DNA from: Allolucifera butyrica
Lineage (GTDB): Bacteria > Bacillota > Negativicutes > Sporomusales > UPPP01
DNA length: 64,000 nucleotides
Assembly: GCF_900476375.1 (NCBI RefSeq)
Contig: NZ_UPPP01000056.1
Location: 54,636-118,635 of the forward strand
Direction: 5' to 3'
Under the pieces are notes generated by a model. The model saw only the letters and a program-made list of their open reading frames with translations. It ran no database searches and was not told the origin of the DNA. Position numbers and translations under genes: made by a program. Below, in pieces: positions 25,693-34,844 of this stretch (positions within the stretch are counted from its first letter, which is position 1; every line of letters begins with the position of its first letter).

Positions 25693-27245
25693 CCGTCCCC
25701 ATCCAGAATCAGATCGGCCGGATAGCGGACCTGCCGGAGAATGTGGTCTGTCTTTATAAACGGGTATGAACTAATCTCTACGCCAGTAGCCTCCAGTAAG
25801 AACCAGAAGAAACTATCCAGTCCGGCGGCTAGCGATAAGGTAGATGCGCCGCCGAACCGGGAATTGCACTCAATAATATGAATATCCTGCCGTTCATCCA
25901 CGATCAACTGCAAAACAACATGTCCGTAGAGCTGCAGCTTGCTAATATATCCGGCACAAAGCCGTTCCAGGCGTTCATCCTGCACCAGCGTCGTCACCTG
26001 GGACTCGCCATTAACCGTCCAGTCCCGGGAACGGCATACCACGCCTTTGACTCTGCCGGCCCGGTCTATGTAGGCATCCACGCTGTATTCCCGTCCTTCA
26101 ATATAGGGCTGAAAAATGGGACTTGCCAGTTTAGCCGCGTGTTTTTCGGCCTCCAGCCGTGAAAGCTTTAGGCCGATATTTTGTGAGCCTGCTCCATAGC
26201 GGTCTTTTACTACCAAGAGCGGCGCACGAATATCCTCCAAATCTTCCGAGGCGGCAACTGCGGGAATCCCTAGCTCTTTGCAGACTTGAGAAAATAGCAG
26301 TTTATCCAGACATTGATGAATCGATTTTTCCCCGGCAACCATAACTTCAATGCCTTGCTCGCGCAGCCACTGTTTACGCTGGCTCCAAAACAAAAGTTCC
26401 CCGTCACGGGTTGGGATCACACACTTCACTTGGCGGGAAATGAGTTCTGCTAACAGCGCTTTATTGGTTATACTGTCAATGGGCGGCAAACGCCAAAAAA
26501 CATCGGTAAAATACCTGGCAATACATTGTTCCTTGCTATCGGCCCCGATTAAAGCCCCATGATTACCCAACTTGTTCATAGCTGCTTTGACCGCTTGTAC
26601 CAGAGGGACTTTACGGGAAATGCTGGTCACCAGGACATTGGCTCCCGTATCAGTCTTAAGCTTGTCCTGCCTATCCGCATCATATTCCGGCAAATGCCCA
26701 TGGACTAGCGAATCCACATAAGTGCCGTTATGATAAATATGCCGTTTCATCCGGCCTTCCAGCCGGAACCCCGCCTCTTCCAAAATGGATACATGGAACG
26801 GCCGGAGATCAAACGTTTCCCCGGTTAGGCGGTTAAATTGCAAATCCTGGTAAGCAACCTCTTTTAACAAATGCAAATACGCCAGAAAGTCTTCCCGGTA
26901 GACTCTCCGGTTCTTCACCCGTTCGGGATTCAACAAAAACGATACTTCTCCCCGCTTGTCCTCCCAGTTGATATGCACAATACCGCCATAACCGATGCAG
27001 GTATTGTCCTTTAAGAAGCTGAACAGAACCTGCGGCGGCCATTCCTCCGCCAAAGACGGCCAGACGACTTTGGCGAAATACTGCCGCTGCGCCTCTTCCG
27101 TAAGCGGTTCCTTTTGCCGCAGCACGGCAATCTGGGCATTGCGCCAGTCCTTGATCAGCATGATATCTTCATCCCGGATGGGAAGAAGTTGGTAGTTCTG
27201 GTATGTATAATGATTTTGTTTTAGGCATTTATAAGTGCGCATCAT
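25689..27245 (-). CDS. GNAT acetyltransferase (PseH-like) fused to ATP-grasp ligase
   Basis: A 518-aa two-domain fusion. Residues about 15-185 form a RimJ/PseH-like GNAT domain (KDWRN at 32-36, CIGYGGIVHINWEDKRGE, HVSILEEAGFRLEGRMK). Residues about 203-510 form a carbamoyl-phosphate-synthase-like ATP-grasp domain: VVKDRYGAGSQNI (346-357), QPYIEGREYSVDAYID (379-394) and HIIECNSRFGGAST (456-469, metal-binding Glu/Asn). In the Pse pathway PseH acetylates the C4 amine of the UDP-sugar; the attached ligase suggests a further or alternative acylation using ATP and a carboxylic acid. AAGGA box 7 bases before the ATG. I know of no characterised protein with this architecture in this pathway. Confidence 0.82.
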   Translation of the reverse strand: MMRTYKCLKQNHYTYQNYQLLPIRDEDIMLIKDWRNAQIAVLRQKEPLTEEAQRQYFAKVVWPSLAEEWPPQVLFSFLKDNTCIGYGGIVHINWEDKRGEVSFLLNPERVKNRRVYREDFLAYLHLLKEVAYQDLQFNRLTGETFDLRPFHVSILEEAGFRLEGRMKRHIYHNGTYVDSLVHGHLPEYDADRQDKLKTDTGANVLVTSISRKVPLVQAVKAAMNKLGNHGALIGADSKEQCIARYFTDVFWRLPPIDSITNKALLAELISRQVKCVIPTRDGELLFWSQRKQWLREQGIEVMVAGEKSIHQCLDKLLFSQVCKELGIPAVAASEDLEDIRAPLLVVKDRYGAGSQNIGLKLSRLEAEKHAAKLASPIFQPYIEGREYSVDAYIDRAGRVKGVVCRSRDWTVNGESQVTTLVQDERLERLCAGYISKLQLYGHVVLQLIVDERQDIHIIECNSRFGGASTLSLAAGLDSFFWFLLEATGVEISSYPFIKTDHILRQVRYPADLILDGDG

Positions 27246-27329
27246 ATTTTTTCCTTCAGTAGAATTCTTTAATGCTGGAATAGAAAGACTAGTCTGCTTT
27301 CTAAACTTAATGTTATAAAAGCATTAAAT

Positions 27330-28481
27330 TTATCTGTGCATTCTCTTTTTATACAATTCCAACATTGCACTTTCGTATGCAGCGATTGTTTTGTCATACC
27401 CAAAAACATTATTAGCCAGTTTTGCCGCAGTTTCTGTTTTCCTGGCACCCTGTTGGTCTACAGACAGAGTTTGATGTATCAATTTGGCAATGCTGCTGAT
27501 ATCACCTGGGAGAAACGTGCCAGTACAATATTCACCTAAAGCCTTTTCAATATCTTTAGTGCCTTCCACAGAAGAAAATATTGCAGGGACGAGTAACGTA
27601 ACCGCTTCGATCGGCGCCAACCCAAGTCCTTCACTATATGAAGGAAAAACAAATAAATCAGATCCAGCCACAATCTCGTAAGGATCCTCTACCCACCCCG
27701 TAAATATTACCTTGTTTTCAAGATTTAAATATTTAATAGTATCATCAAGTTCTTTTTGATAGTTAGCATCTCGGCTCTCACCGATGAGCAAAGCTACATA
27801 GGAACCTTCTAATTGAGCCATTGCCTTAACTACATCAATTTGGCCTTTACGTTGCGTTATTTCTCCTAAATGGGTAAGTATTTGGGATCCCGCCGGGACG
27901 TTATACCTTGCAGTCACCATTTTTCTAAGTCTCTGCTTATAAGGTACGTACTGCGCCGGATTAACGTATAATCCCGGATAAATAACCCCGGATGCTTTAA
28001 CTCCCTTGTCAGTGCCAAACTTCATATATTCCTTGGAATCATAAAATACCTGTTCACACTGGTTAAAGGCCCATGCGTCTGAAATATCCATCCATCCTGG
28101 ACGATTTGGCCCCCAGCTATGGAAAGTCGCAATAACAGGAATGTCTAATCCTAGTTCGCGTTTAGCCATATATGCCGCCAGTGCAGGAACACCGGCATGT
28201 ACATGGATCACATCGTAATGGTTGCGTTCTACTAAATCAGCAAGTTTACGCATTTCAGGCCAGAAAATATCGTTTTGCCGATTAAAAAAGTTTATTTGAT
28301 ACTGTTCTATATCACGATCAGTTAATTCCGCCTTCAAGCGATCCCAATCCTCAAGTTCTCCGGAATGTCCGGTAGAAACTACCTGCACCTCATGTCCCTT
28401 ATCTTTTAAACTACGGGATAACCGGGTTAGGAATGAGCCTGCCCCGCCCCTTAAAAATGTTGTCATTTCCAAGATTCTCAT
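27330..28481 (-). CDS. glycosyltransferase family 4
   Basis: A 383-aa retaining GT-B glycosyltransferase. The N-terminal domain begins MRILEMTTFLRGGAGSFLTRL; the donor-binding half has THLGEITQRKGQIDVVKAM and the EX7E motif in YSEGLGLAPIEAV. The ATG at 28481 has GGAG 8 bases upstream and is preferred to a GTG at 28490. The coding sequence is clearly more AT-rich than the genes to its right end (pseI block). Linkage and sugar are unknown. Confidence 0.88.
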   Translation of the reverse strand: MRILEMTTFLRGGAGSFLTRLSRSLKDKGHEVQVVSTGHSGELEDWDRLKAELTDRDIEQYQINFFNRQNDIFWPEMRKLADLVERNHYDVIHVHAGVPALAAYMAKRELGLDIPVIATFHSWGPNRPGWMDISDAWAFNQCEQVFYDSKEYMKFGTDKGVKASGVIYPGLYVNPAQYVPYKQRLRKMVTARYNVPAGSQILTHLGEITQRKGQIDVVKAMAQLEGSYVALLIGESRDANYQKELDDTIKYLNLENKVIFTGWVEDPYEIVAGSDLFVFPSYSEGLGLAPIEAVTLLVPAIFSSVEGTKDIEKALGEYCTGTFLPGDISSIAKLIHQTLSVDQQGARKTETAAKLANNVFGYDKTIAAYESAMLELYKKRMHR

Positions 28482-28515
28482 TGTACCCACTCCGTTTTAT
28501 AGGCTAATCAAAAAC

Positions 28516-29625
28516 TTAGCTTTCCAGACACATTAGGAAAATTCGCCGTGTTTCTTCCGCCGTCCTTTTCCAGGAAAATGCCGATGCGCGTTTTAATCCT
28601 TCTCTTATATATTGCTGTTGAATTTGAGGCGATATAATCATTTGCTCCATAGCAAAGGCAATAGACTCTATATCCAGAGGATCGCAATATATTGCGGCAT
28701 TCCCTGCGACCTCCGGCAAAGATGATGTTTGCGATGTAACTACCGGGGCACCTAAAGCCATTGCCTCTAAAACGGGTAAACCGAAACCTTCGTAGATAGA
28801 TGCGTACACAAAAGCTTGTGCATTTTTATAAAGTACACCCAAGTCCTCATCCGGTACAAAGCCTGTCATAATAATGTCTTCATGATATTGATTTGTTGTT
28901 ATTTCTTTCAAAAGTTCCTGATACTTCCAGCCAAGTCCACCTACCAACACCATATGCAATTTTTCTTTATGCCGCTGACGTAAAATCTCATAAGCTTTCA
29001 AGACGCGCCTCAAATTCTTTCTTGGTTCTATCGTACAGACAGATAGTATATAGGGCCCCTTAATACCGTATTGATCCAAGACACTCTGATTAATCGAATT
29101 TTTTAGTGCATGGTTAACGATCAACGGAGCTAAATGAACTACACTAATCTTCGATTCATCAATGTCAAAAAAATCAATGATATCGCCCTTTGTCGCATAG
29201 GAATCGGCGATAATATGGTCACAATACTGCGCCGATACCCTAATTCCTTTGTTAAAAAAATCGTAAGTCGCAGTGCTGTTTCCACATAGCTCAGGAAATT
29301 TCAATGGAATCAGGTCATGTATTACCTGCACACCTTTAAATAAACGTTTTGACGGTAAAGGATAATAAGGAGAAAACAATAAATCCAATTTTGCAGCTTC
29401 ACCTTTAAAAGCTAGTAATTTATTCGCCAGATCGGAGTCACTTGCCGGCAAGTCTAAATACAATCGTTTCGTTTCAGGCACTTCCAGGCTTTGAAATTCT
29501 CCAATAAAAAGATAGTCCTCATTCTGAAATGAATTTAATTCTTTTGCCACGTTATATGCATATCTTGGGATGCCGCTATAATTCCGTCCGGTTAGTACCC
29601 GTAAGTCTAGACCTATCTTCTTCAT
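28516..29625 (-). CDS. glycosyltransferase family 4
   Basis: A 369-aa GT4 protein starting MKKIGLDLRVLTGRNYSGI. The donor domain carries YILSVCTIEPRKNLRRVLKAY and the EX7E motif in YEGFGLPVLEAM. The ATG at 29625 overlaps the TGA of the upstream 182-aa gene (ATGA) and has GGAG 8 bases upstream. The pattern resembles mannosyl- or rhamnosyltransferases such as WbdC-type enzymes, but specificity cannot be read. Confidence 0.88.
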   Translation of the reverse strand: MKKIGLDLRVLTGRNYSGIPRYAYNVAKELNSFQNEDYLFIGEFQSLEVPETKRLYLDLPASDSDLANKLLAFKGEAAKLDLLFSPYYPLPSKRLFKGVQVIHDLIPLKFPELCGNSTATYDFFNKGIRVSAQYCDHIIADSYATKGDIIDFFDIDESKISVVHLAPLIVNHALKNSINQSVLDQYGIKGPYILSVCTIEPRKNLRRVLKAYEILRQRHKEKLHMVLVGGLGWKYQELLKEITTNQYHEDIIMTGFVPDEDLGVLYKNAQAFVYASIYEGFGLPVLEAMALGAPVVTSQTSSLPEVAGNAAIYCDPLDIESIAFAMEQMIISPQIQQQYIREGLKRASAFSWKRTAEETRRIFLMCLES

Positions 29626-30170
29626 GCCTTTTTCTCCTGCCCTTCCAAATCCGCCCAATACCAGTTAGCAATCGCCTTAAGCAATTCTAAGGATTTAAGA
29701 TATAACTCAGGGTGAGGAATCTTCATTAGCTCCCAATAACAATTAAACGCGTATACTGTCCCACACGTAAGCTCTCTAGCAAATTCTATAATATTCTCAA
29801 AGCCCATACCGAATCGATCATTCAAAAGTACAACGTATTGGTCAATAGCCTTCTCTCTTAAATACTGTATTTCTTGACTACATTTATAGGCTTCATATCG
29901 TCTTCCGTGAACATATGGAATAACCTCGTAATTTTCAACGCATATTTCCCGGATCATTTCTTTATCACATTCGTGAGTTAAAATATAAACAAAAATATGG
30001 GGATTCACCTTTTTTAACTGTTCTATCATTTTTTTAAAAGTACTCATATCTGCTGAACGAACAATGAGCACTTTACGGACAGACTTAAAAACATCCATCT
30101 GTACTGTATCTGTTGAGCGGATTTGTTCATAAATCTCGTTAAACAGATCATCCAAATGTGATATAATCAT
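29622..30170 (-). CDS. hypothetical protein in glycosylation island
   Basis: A 182-aa cytoplasmic protein with no recognised family. It has no signal peptide or TM helix. The middle (VRKVLIVRSADMS, HIFVYILTHECD, YEVIPYV) alternates strands and helices like a Rossmann-type half domain, reminiscent of the N-terminal half of GT9 enzymes, and the C-terminus is Trp/Tyr-rich (NWYWADLEG). It is translationally coupled to the GT4 gene downstream (4-bp overlap), so it may be an accessory or a shortened transferase subunit. Confidence 0.7.
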   Translation of the reverse strand: MIISHLDDLFNEIYEQIRSTDTVQMDVFKSVRKVLIVRSADMSTFKKMIEQLKKVNPHIFVYILTHECDKEMIREICVENYEVIPYVHGRRYEAYKCSQEIQYLREKAIDQYVVLLNDRFGMGFENIIEFARELTCGTVYAFNCYWELMKIPHPELYLKSLELLKAIANWYWADLEGQEKKA

Positions 30171-30269
30171 AACTCCTCCATATTAAAAAATAATCCCGTA
30201 CATATTTCTAACCGTTGTCACACCTGTTGCTATCACGTAAAGTGTTTTTTCATTGCTGATCCAAATAAA

Positions 30270-31853
30270 TTACCATAAAAAAATATATGGCATCCATAAA
30301 TCCCGCTGCTTGTAATCCGACTGATCTATATATCCATAAGAGTTCAATTGTTGTTTTATTTCCGTCGCATAAAGAGAAGCAATAATAATAAACGGTTTTT
30401 CCTTAAAACCAGCAAGAGCTGTAGGTGAGTATACTCTTAAACCCATTATATCTGTTTGCCATTTTCCTGGATCATTATCAATAAATCCTTCCACCTGTGT
30501 ATCTTTTTTCCTTAAAAGTTCTAACGTTTCTCTTCCCCCACTGCCCGCACCCCAAATAAAAATAGATCGAGTTCCAACTATTTCTTTTATATTGGGAGAT
30601 ACTAACGCGATCGCTTTTTTATTTGGCCTTTTCTGTTTTTCACTTTTTAATAGTCCACGCTTTTGGACAGTATCTGCTAAATTTTCTGCTATTACTTGCC
30701 AATCAAAGTTCTTTTCCACAAGGCGTCTGGCAGTATTTACTAGGGAATCAATCTCGTCCGTTCTACTGTTTCTAACCAGACGAATTGCATTATCAAACTG
30801 ATTAATATCAGTTATAATCGCGCTTTTTCCATCTTCTAAATCCAGACCTCTGGCACCAACAGGAGTAGAGACAACCGGAAGTCCTGCAGCAAAATATTCT
30901 AACATCTTTAGATTCGTACCAGAACCATAGGTCATCGGGTTAATTGCTAAATCAGCCTTCTCCAATAAGGCGCTTTTCATTTCATCATCAACAGTACCTA
31001 TCAATTTCACATTTGCGGGAACACAATCCGGTTTAAAATCCCGGCATACACTCCCCACAATAAGGAAATTAACTTCTGATAAATGATGTGCATGTTCAAT
31101 TATTAAATTTACCGCATCAGTGTTGGGTCCATGCTGGCTTCCCAGAAATAAACAATTAAATTCTTCTTTATTCGATTTTTTTTGTACACGCTCTTTCCAA
31201 GAAATAAACTTAACTTTGTGAGTGTCAACTCCATTGGGGACAATCGTTATCTTCGAAGATTCCGTACCGTATAAATTTTCCATAAGTTTTCCGTCATCGT
31301 GGCTACAAGCCATTATTAAACTGCTATCCATGCAACATAATTGTTCAATCTTTACGGTTTCTAGAGCTAGCTTCCGTCCACCGTCTGTATCCGGGAGCAT
31401 TTTAGGCTTTAGACTCCCTTCAACATCTTGAGCCTCATACCATAGCATCTTATTACTAACCTCTCTGATGGCTGAATAAAGATACGGGTGAGAAGTAACA
31501 ACAGCATCGGCACTTCCGGCAGACTTACCTAGCGCTTCAATATAGGCGGGAGATAACTTGTAGAATTGTGGCAATCCAACATCAGCCGTGGAAACTCCAA
31601 TTTCTCTTGTCAGTGCATCCTCCGCTTCTTGATGTTCCGTTGATTTAGGAATTCGAATCTCACGCAATCCAGGAACAATCTCTAAAACGCATTCCTTTTG
31701 ACCGGCGTGCGCCAAAGTGACTAAGTCAATATCAAACCATAATGCCAGATTCTTAAATAATTCAAACACCCTGAGCTGTCCCCCACTGTAAGGAGGATAT
31801 ATTTGGAAAGGGACAGCTACCGTTATTTTCGAAACCGGGTTCGAAGTCGTCAT
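30270..31853 (-). CDS. glycosyltransferase family 4 with C-terminal Rossmann-like module
   Basis: A 527-aa protein. Residues 1-400 form a GT-B transferase (VPFQIYPPYSGGQLRVFEL at the start, FNCLFLGSQHGPNTDAVNL, and GSGTNLKMLEYFAAGLPVVST as donor loop). Residues 431-527 form a separate nucleotide-binding-like module: IFIWGAGSGGRETLELLRKK, GFIDNDPGKW, then a KPFIIIAS strand and a Trp/Tyr-rich end PYIFLW. The same module ends the GT2 protein at 32867-34165. Its role is unknown; it resembles the C-terminal domain of SAM C-methyltransferases. Confidence 0.85.
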   Translation of the reverse strand: MTTSNPVSKITVAVPFQIYPPYSGGQLRVFELFKNLALWFDIDLVTLAHAGQKECVLEIVPGLREIRIPKSTEHQEAEDALTREIGVSTADVGLPQFYKLSPAYIEALGKSAGSADAVVTSHPYLYSAIREVSNKMLWYEAQDVEGSLKPKMLPDTDGGRKLALETVKIEQLCCMDSSLIMACSHDDGKLMENLYGTESSKITIVPNGVDTHKVKFISWKERVQKKSNKEEFNCLFLGSQHGPNTDAVNLIIEHAHHLSEVNFLIVGSVCRDFKPDCVPANVKLIGTVDDEMKSALLEKADLAINPMTYGSGTNLKMLEYFAAGLPVVSTPVGARGLDLEDGKSAIITDINQFDNAIRLVRNSRTDEIDSLVNTARRLVEKNFDWQVIAENLADTVQKRGLLKSEKQKRPNKKAIALVSPNIKEIVGTRSIFIWGAGSGGRETLELLRKKDTQVEGFIDNDPGKWQTDIMGLRVYSPTALAGFKEKPFIIIASLYATEIKQQLNSYGYIDQSDYKQRDLWMPYIFLW

Positions 31854-31938
31854 AAATGCTTACCCCATTTCATTTTCAATAAATTTTTCGGTCAGTTCTT
31901 TCATTATTAAGCTGATGCACTAGCCTGATACCAAAGAC

Positions 31939-32715
31939 CTATATATTGGCATATTTTTCAAAAAAAACACTAAAACCGCCTACAGCCAACTCATTTAATT
32001 TTTCCTTTTCACATATGCGAATAAGATTATTATAAATTTCTGGCGTTAACTCCGATTGTCTTTTCCCCAAATGGATGTATCTTGATAAAATCATACTTTC
32101 CCTAATTTCACGGATCCAAAATCCACTGTTTAGAAAAATTCTATAATAGTCTGACCGGGTAAGTCGATTAATAATATCGCTATCATAAATTTGGAAACAT
32201 GCCGCTTCAGCCTCTTTTTCTCCAATTTTCGGCAACAGATAGTTATGCATTTCATTACGAGCCATCCACAAATGCCCCCACGGGGGAATCAGGCCGGCTT
32301 TATCTTCATTCCAAAAAAAATAATGATGCCCTATTATAGATGTCCAAACCGGACTAAACTCGGTATAAAATCTACCAAATGGTTTCAATACACGTCTTAT
32401 TTCGCTCAATACTAAACTTAAATCAGCAATATGCTCAAACGTTGCTATAGAAACTACTGCGTCAAAGAAATTGTCTGGATAATTTAGATTTATAGCATCG
32501 CCATTGGCAATTTCCCAATTATCCCTTTTACTCGGCTTAATTCCCCACCATGACTCTAAACCAGGGTCAACGCCTACAATATGATGTGGAGAATACCGAC
32601 CGGCAATCTCCTTTACCAGCTTTCCATTTCCGCAGCCAATTTCCAAAACAATCTTTCCATAAAAATCTAAATGTTTATTAGCGTTTATCATAAATGGTTC
32701 AAGGTATGTATCCAT
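31939..32715 (-). CDS. class I SAM-dependent methyltransferase
   Basis: A 258-aa methyltransferase with motif I VLEIGCGNGKLVKEI (about residues 23-37), IVGVDPG as the acidic loop, and FFDAVVSIATFEHIADLSL as motif IV region. Aromatic-rich insertions (GHHYFFWNEDK, PPWGHLW) follow. The ATG at 32715 has TAGGAG 8 bases upstream. Lying among glycosyltransferases, it probably methylates a sugar hydroxyl or amine, but O-, N- or C-methylation cannot be decided. Confidence 0.82.
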   Translation of the reverse strand: MDTYLEPFMINANKHLDFYGKIVLEIGCGNGKLVKEIAGRYSPHHIVGVDPGLESWWGIKPSKRDNWEIANGDAINLNYPDNFFDAVVSIATFEHIADLSLVLSEIRRVLKPFGRFYTEFSPVWTSIIGHHYFFWNEDKAGLIPPWGHLWMARNEMHNYLLPKIGEKEAEAACFQIYDSDIINRLTRSDYYRIFLNSGFWIREIRESMILSRYIHLGKRQSELTPEIYNNLIRICEKEKLNELAVGGFSVFFEKYANI

Positions 32716-32866
32716 TATGTCAACTCCTATACAATATCTTTTTTTGCTTGGATGTACTCTGAACCATAAACTTTTTCGCCCGCTTCTATCTTAAATTCTG
32801 AGCTGTAATTTTATTTATCAATACTATCCATATAAAAAATAGGCGCACTTTCAAGAATTTCCAATT

Positions 32867-34165
32867 TTAATACAGAAATAAGTAATTGCTCATGCAGTCT
32901 TGTTGCTTAAAATCTCGTTCATGCTCATAACCATCCATTCTTATTTGTTTCTGGATCTCTTCCGCGTACATGGATGCAATAATCACATATGGCTTGCTCT
33001 TATTTACACATTCAGACAATACAGATGGCGGAAAAATTTGTATTCCCTTGACTATTTCTCCCCATTTGGCCGGATTATTATCAATAAAACCGCTTACTTT
33101 GCAACCACTTTCCTTTAAGTAGTTAAGTACATTACATCCTCCCGCACTAGCTCCCCATATCAGAATAGGTCTGTCATTTACCAACTTATTTAGCACATTA
33201 TTTATTCCATTCTGCAAACCTGTAGCTAACTGGGCTGCCTCAATGTCACCGTCAATTAAATTATACAATATTATGTCATTTTTCCCTGAGACCGTATGAT
33301 TAGCCGGTAAATTTTCCTTAATAATATTGCTGTACCAATTAAGGTTTAAGTATGCAACAGTCTGTACAATACCATCATATATTGCAGATTTCTGGATAGG
33401 GTCTAGGTCTGAATCTTTAACGACATTTAACACATTCCTGAGTAATTCAGTATAAGGCCTTTTATTAAAACGGTTTTGATTTGGTGCATTCAGATAAGTC
33501 TGGTATTCTTTCATCGGTCTTGCCCGGTCCCGATAATAGAATAAAGGTTCTTTTACCTTTGCAAATCCCCCCCAAAATGCTAATTCAGTTAAAAGAACTA
33601 CATCACTACCATAAGTATCGGTAAGCAAGCTAGTTTTCTTTAATTTTTCGGTACGCATAAGACCGCAGGCCTCACTCCAAAACCTACAACCCACTACAGT
33701 AAATATCCGTTCTGATAGAGATTGACCAACCGTATTCATATTCTCATGCAATTTCAGCTTCCATCCATTGCCATCTATATACATCACATCGGAAGAGCAT
33801 AGTACAGCTTCAGGATGGTCCTGCAGGCTGAGTAAACATTTCTGTAGATACTGGGGATCTAATGCATCATCATGTGAATGCCACATAAAATATTCGCCTT
33901 GCGCAAGTTGGAAAACACGGTTAAAGTTTTTTACCGCCCCAATATTTTCTTTATTTTGAAATACTTTTATCCGATTATCTTTGGCGGCATATTTTCGACA
34001 TATTTCTAAAGTTTCATCAGTAGACTGATTATCGGAGATGATAATCTCAAGATTGGTATGCTTTTGTTCTAATAACGCGTCTAGAGCCATTCCAATGTGT
34101 TGTGCACCATTGTAAACAGGGATGCCAACACTAATCAGCGGGCAGTCATTGAATTTCTTACTCAC
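32867..34165 (-). CDS. glycosyltransferase family 2 with C-terminal Rossmann-like module
   Basis: A 432-aa protein. Residues 1-300 are a GT-A family 2 domain: ISVGIPVYNGAQHIGMALDA, LEIIISDNQSTDET and the SHDDALDP metal/nucleotide site. Residues 334-432 repeat the module seen in the GT4 gene at 30270: ILIWGASAGGCNVLNYLK, GFIDNNPAKW, KPYVIIAS, ending NYLFLY. The GTG at 34165 with AGGAGG 6 bases upstream is preferred over a TTG at 34180. It overlaps the acetyltransferase gene by 8 bp. Confidence 0.86.
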   Translation of the reverse strand: MSKKFNDCPLISVGIPVYNGAQHIGMALDALLEQKHTNLEIIISDNQSTDETLEICRKYAAKDNRIKVFQNKENIGAVKNFNRVFQLAQGEYFMWHSHDDALDPQYLQKCLLSLQDHPEAVLCSSDVMYIDGNGWKLKLHENMNTVGQSLSERIFTVVGCRFWSEACGLMRTEKLKKTSLLTDTYGSDVVLLTELAFWGGFAKVKEPLFYYRDRARPMKEYQTYLNAPNQNRFNKRPYTELLRNVLNVVKDSDLDPIQKSAIYDGIVQTVAYLNLNWYSNIIKENLPANHTVSGKNDIILYNLIDGDIEAAQLATGLQNGINNVLNKLVNDRPILIWGASAGGCNVLNYLKESGCKVSGFIDNNPAKWGEIVKGIQIFPPSVLSECVNKSKPYVIIASMYAEEIQKQIRMDGYEHERDFKQQDCMSNYLFLY

Positions 34166-34835
34166 GAAACTCCTCCTCAAATTGCAGCGTAAAAAACTGT
34201 TGTCCCCAAGGTAACTGACAAAATTGTTTACAGGTTCTCCCTTCCTGTGTAAAAACTACGGTATCAGGGTCTATATCTTGTTGGTATATTGTTGTATTAA
34301 TTCCCACAGATACTCGGTCTCCAATGTTACAATCCCCAATAATCGAAGAGTGCGGCAACAGTGATACACCTTTGCCAATACGCGGATACTTTCCAGCTTG
34401 CGCCCCTATCGTACATCCATGGGTAACAATCAGAAAGTCGGCATATTCCGCCTTACCTAAAACAGTGCCAATCACATGAAACAGTAGAAATATATCAGGT
34501 ATACGTGTATCATACATGCAATTAAGGCTATGCAAACATTTATTCAATGCAAATACTTTGCTCGCCGTATGATCATCTGCATTTTTTTGCCAAATTGAGT
34601 TCGCGAGAAACAACAAAAACATGGCATATTGATCGGTATGCAAATGATTTAGAAAAGGTTGTCCTTCTTTACTAAACAACTTTATATACTTAAAACAATA
34701 TTCGGTGCGCTCCAAAGCAAAAGAAAAAGCCCGCCGAAATTTAACCTTATCAATTTTCTGATTATCCGGAAAAAAACATTTTAATTGTCTTAACACATAA
34801 GCTTCCAGTTCACTGGGTGATAATGATAGGTTCAT
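34158..34835 (-). CDS. serine acetyltransferase-like hexapeptide acyltransferase
   Basis: A 225-aa protein with an N-terminal helical region (1-110) and a left-handed beta-helix from about residue 130 (IVTHGCTIGAQAGKYPRIGKGVSLLPHSSIIGDCNIGDRV, shown in part), as in CysE. The catalytic His of the family is likely THG. It is embedded between a GT2 gene and a methyltransferase, so a sugar or sugar-nucleotide acetylation role is more likely than cysteine synthesis. The C-terminus (about 190-225) lacks the usual CysE tail. Confidence 0.72.
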   Translation of the reverse strand: MNLSLSPSELEAYVLRQLKCFFPDNQKIDKVKFRRAFSFALERTEYCFKYIKLFSKEGQPFLNHLHTDQYAMFLLFLANSIWQKNADDHTASKVFALNKCLHSLNCMYDTRIPDIFLLFHVIGTVLGKAEYADFLIVTHGCTIGAQAGKYPRIGKGVSLLPHSSIIGDCNIGDRVSVGINTTIYQQDIDPDTVVFTQEGRTCKQFCQLPWGQQFFTLQFEEEFRE

Positions 34836-34844
34836 GCTTCCTCA

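Noticed and set aside
34158..34835. cysE for cysteine biosynthesis
   Set aside because: There is no cysK, the usual CysE C-terminal tail is missing, and the context is glycan synthesis.
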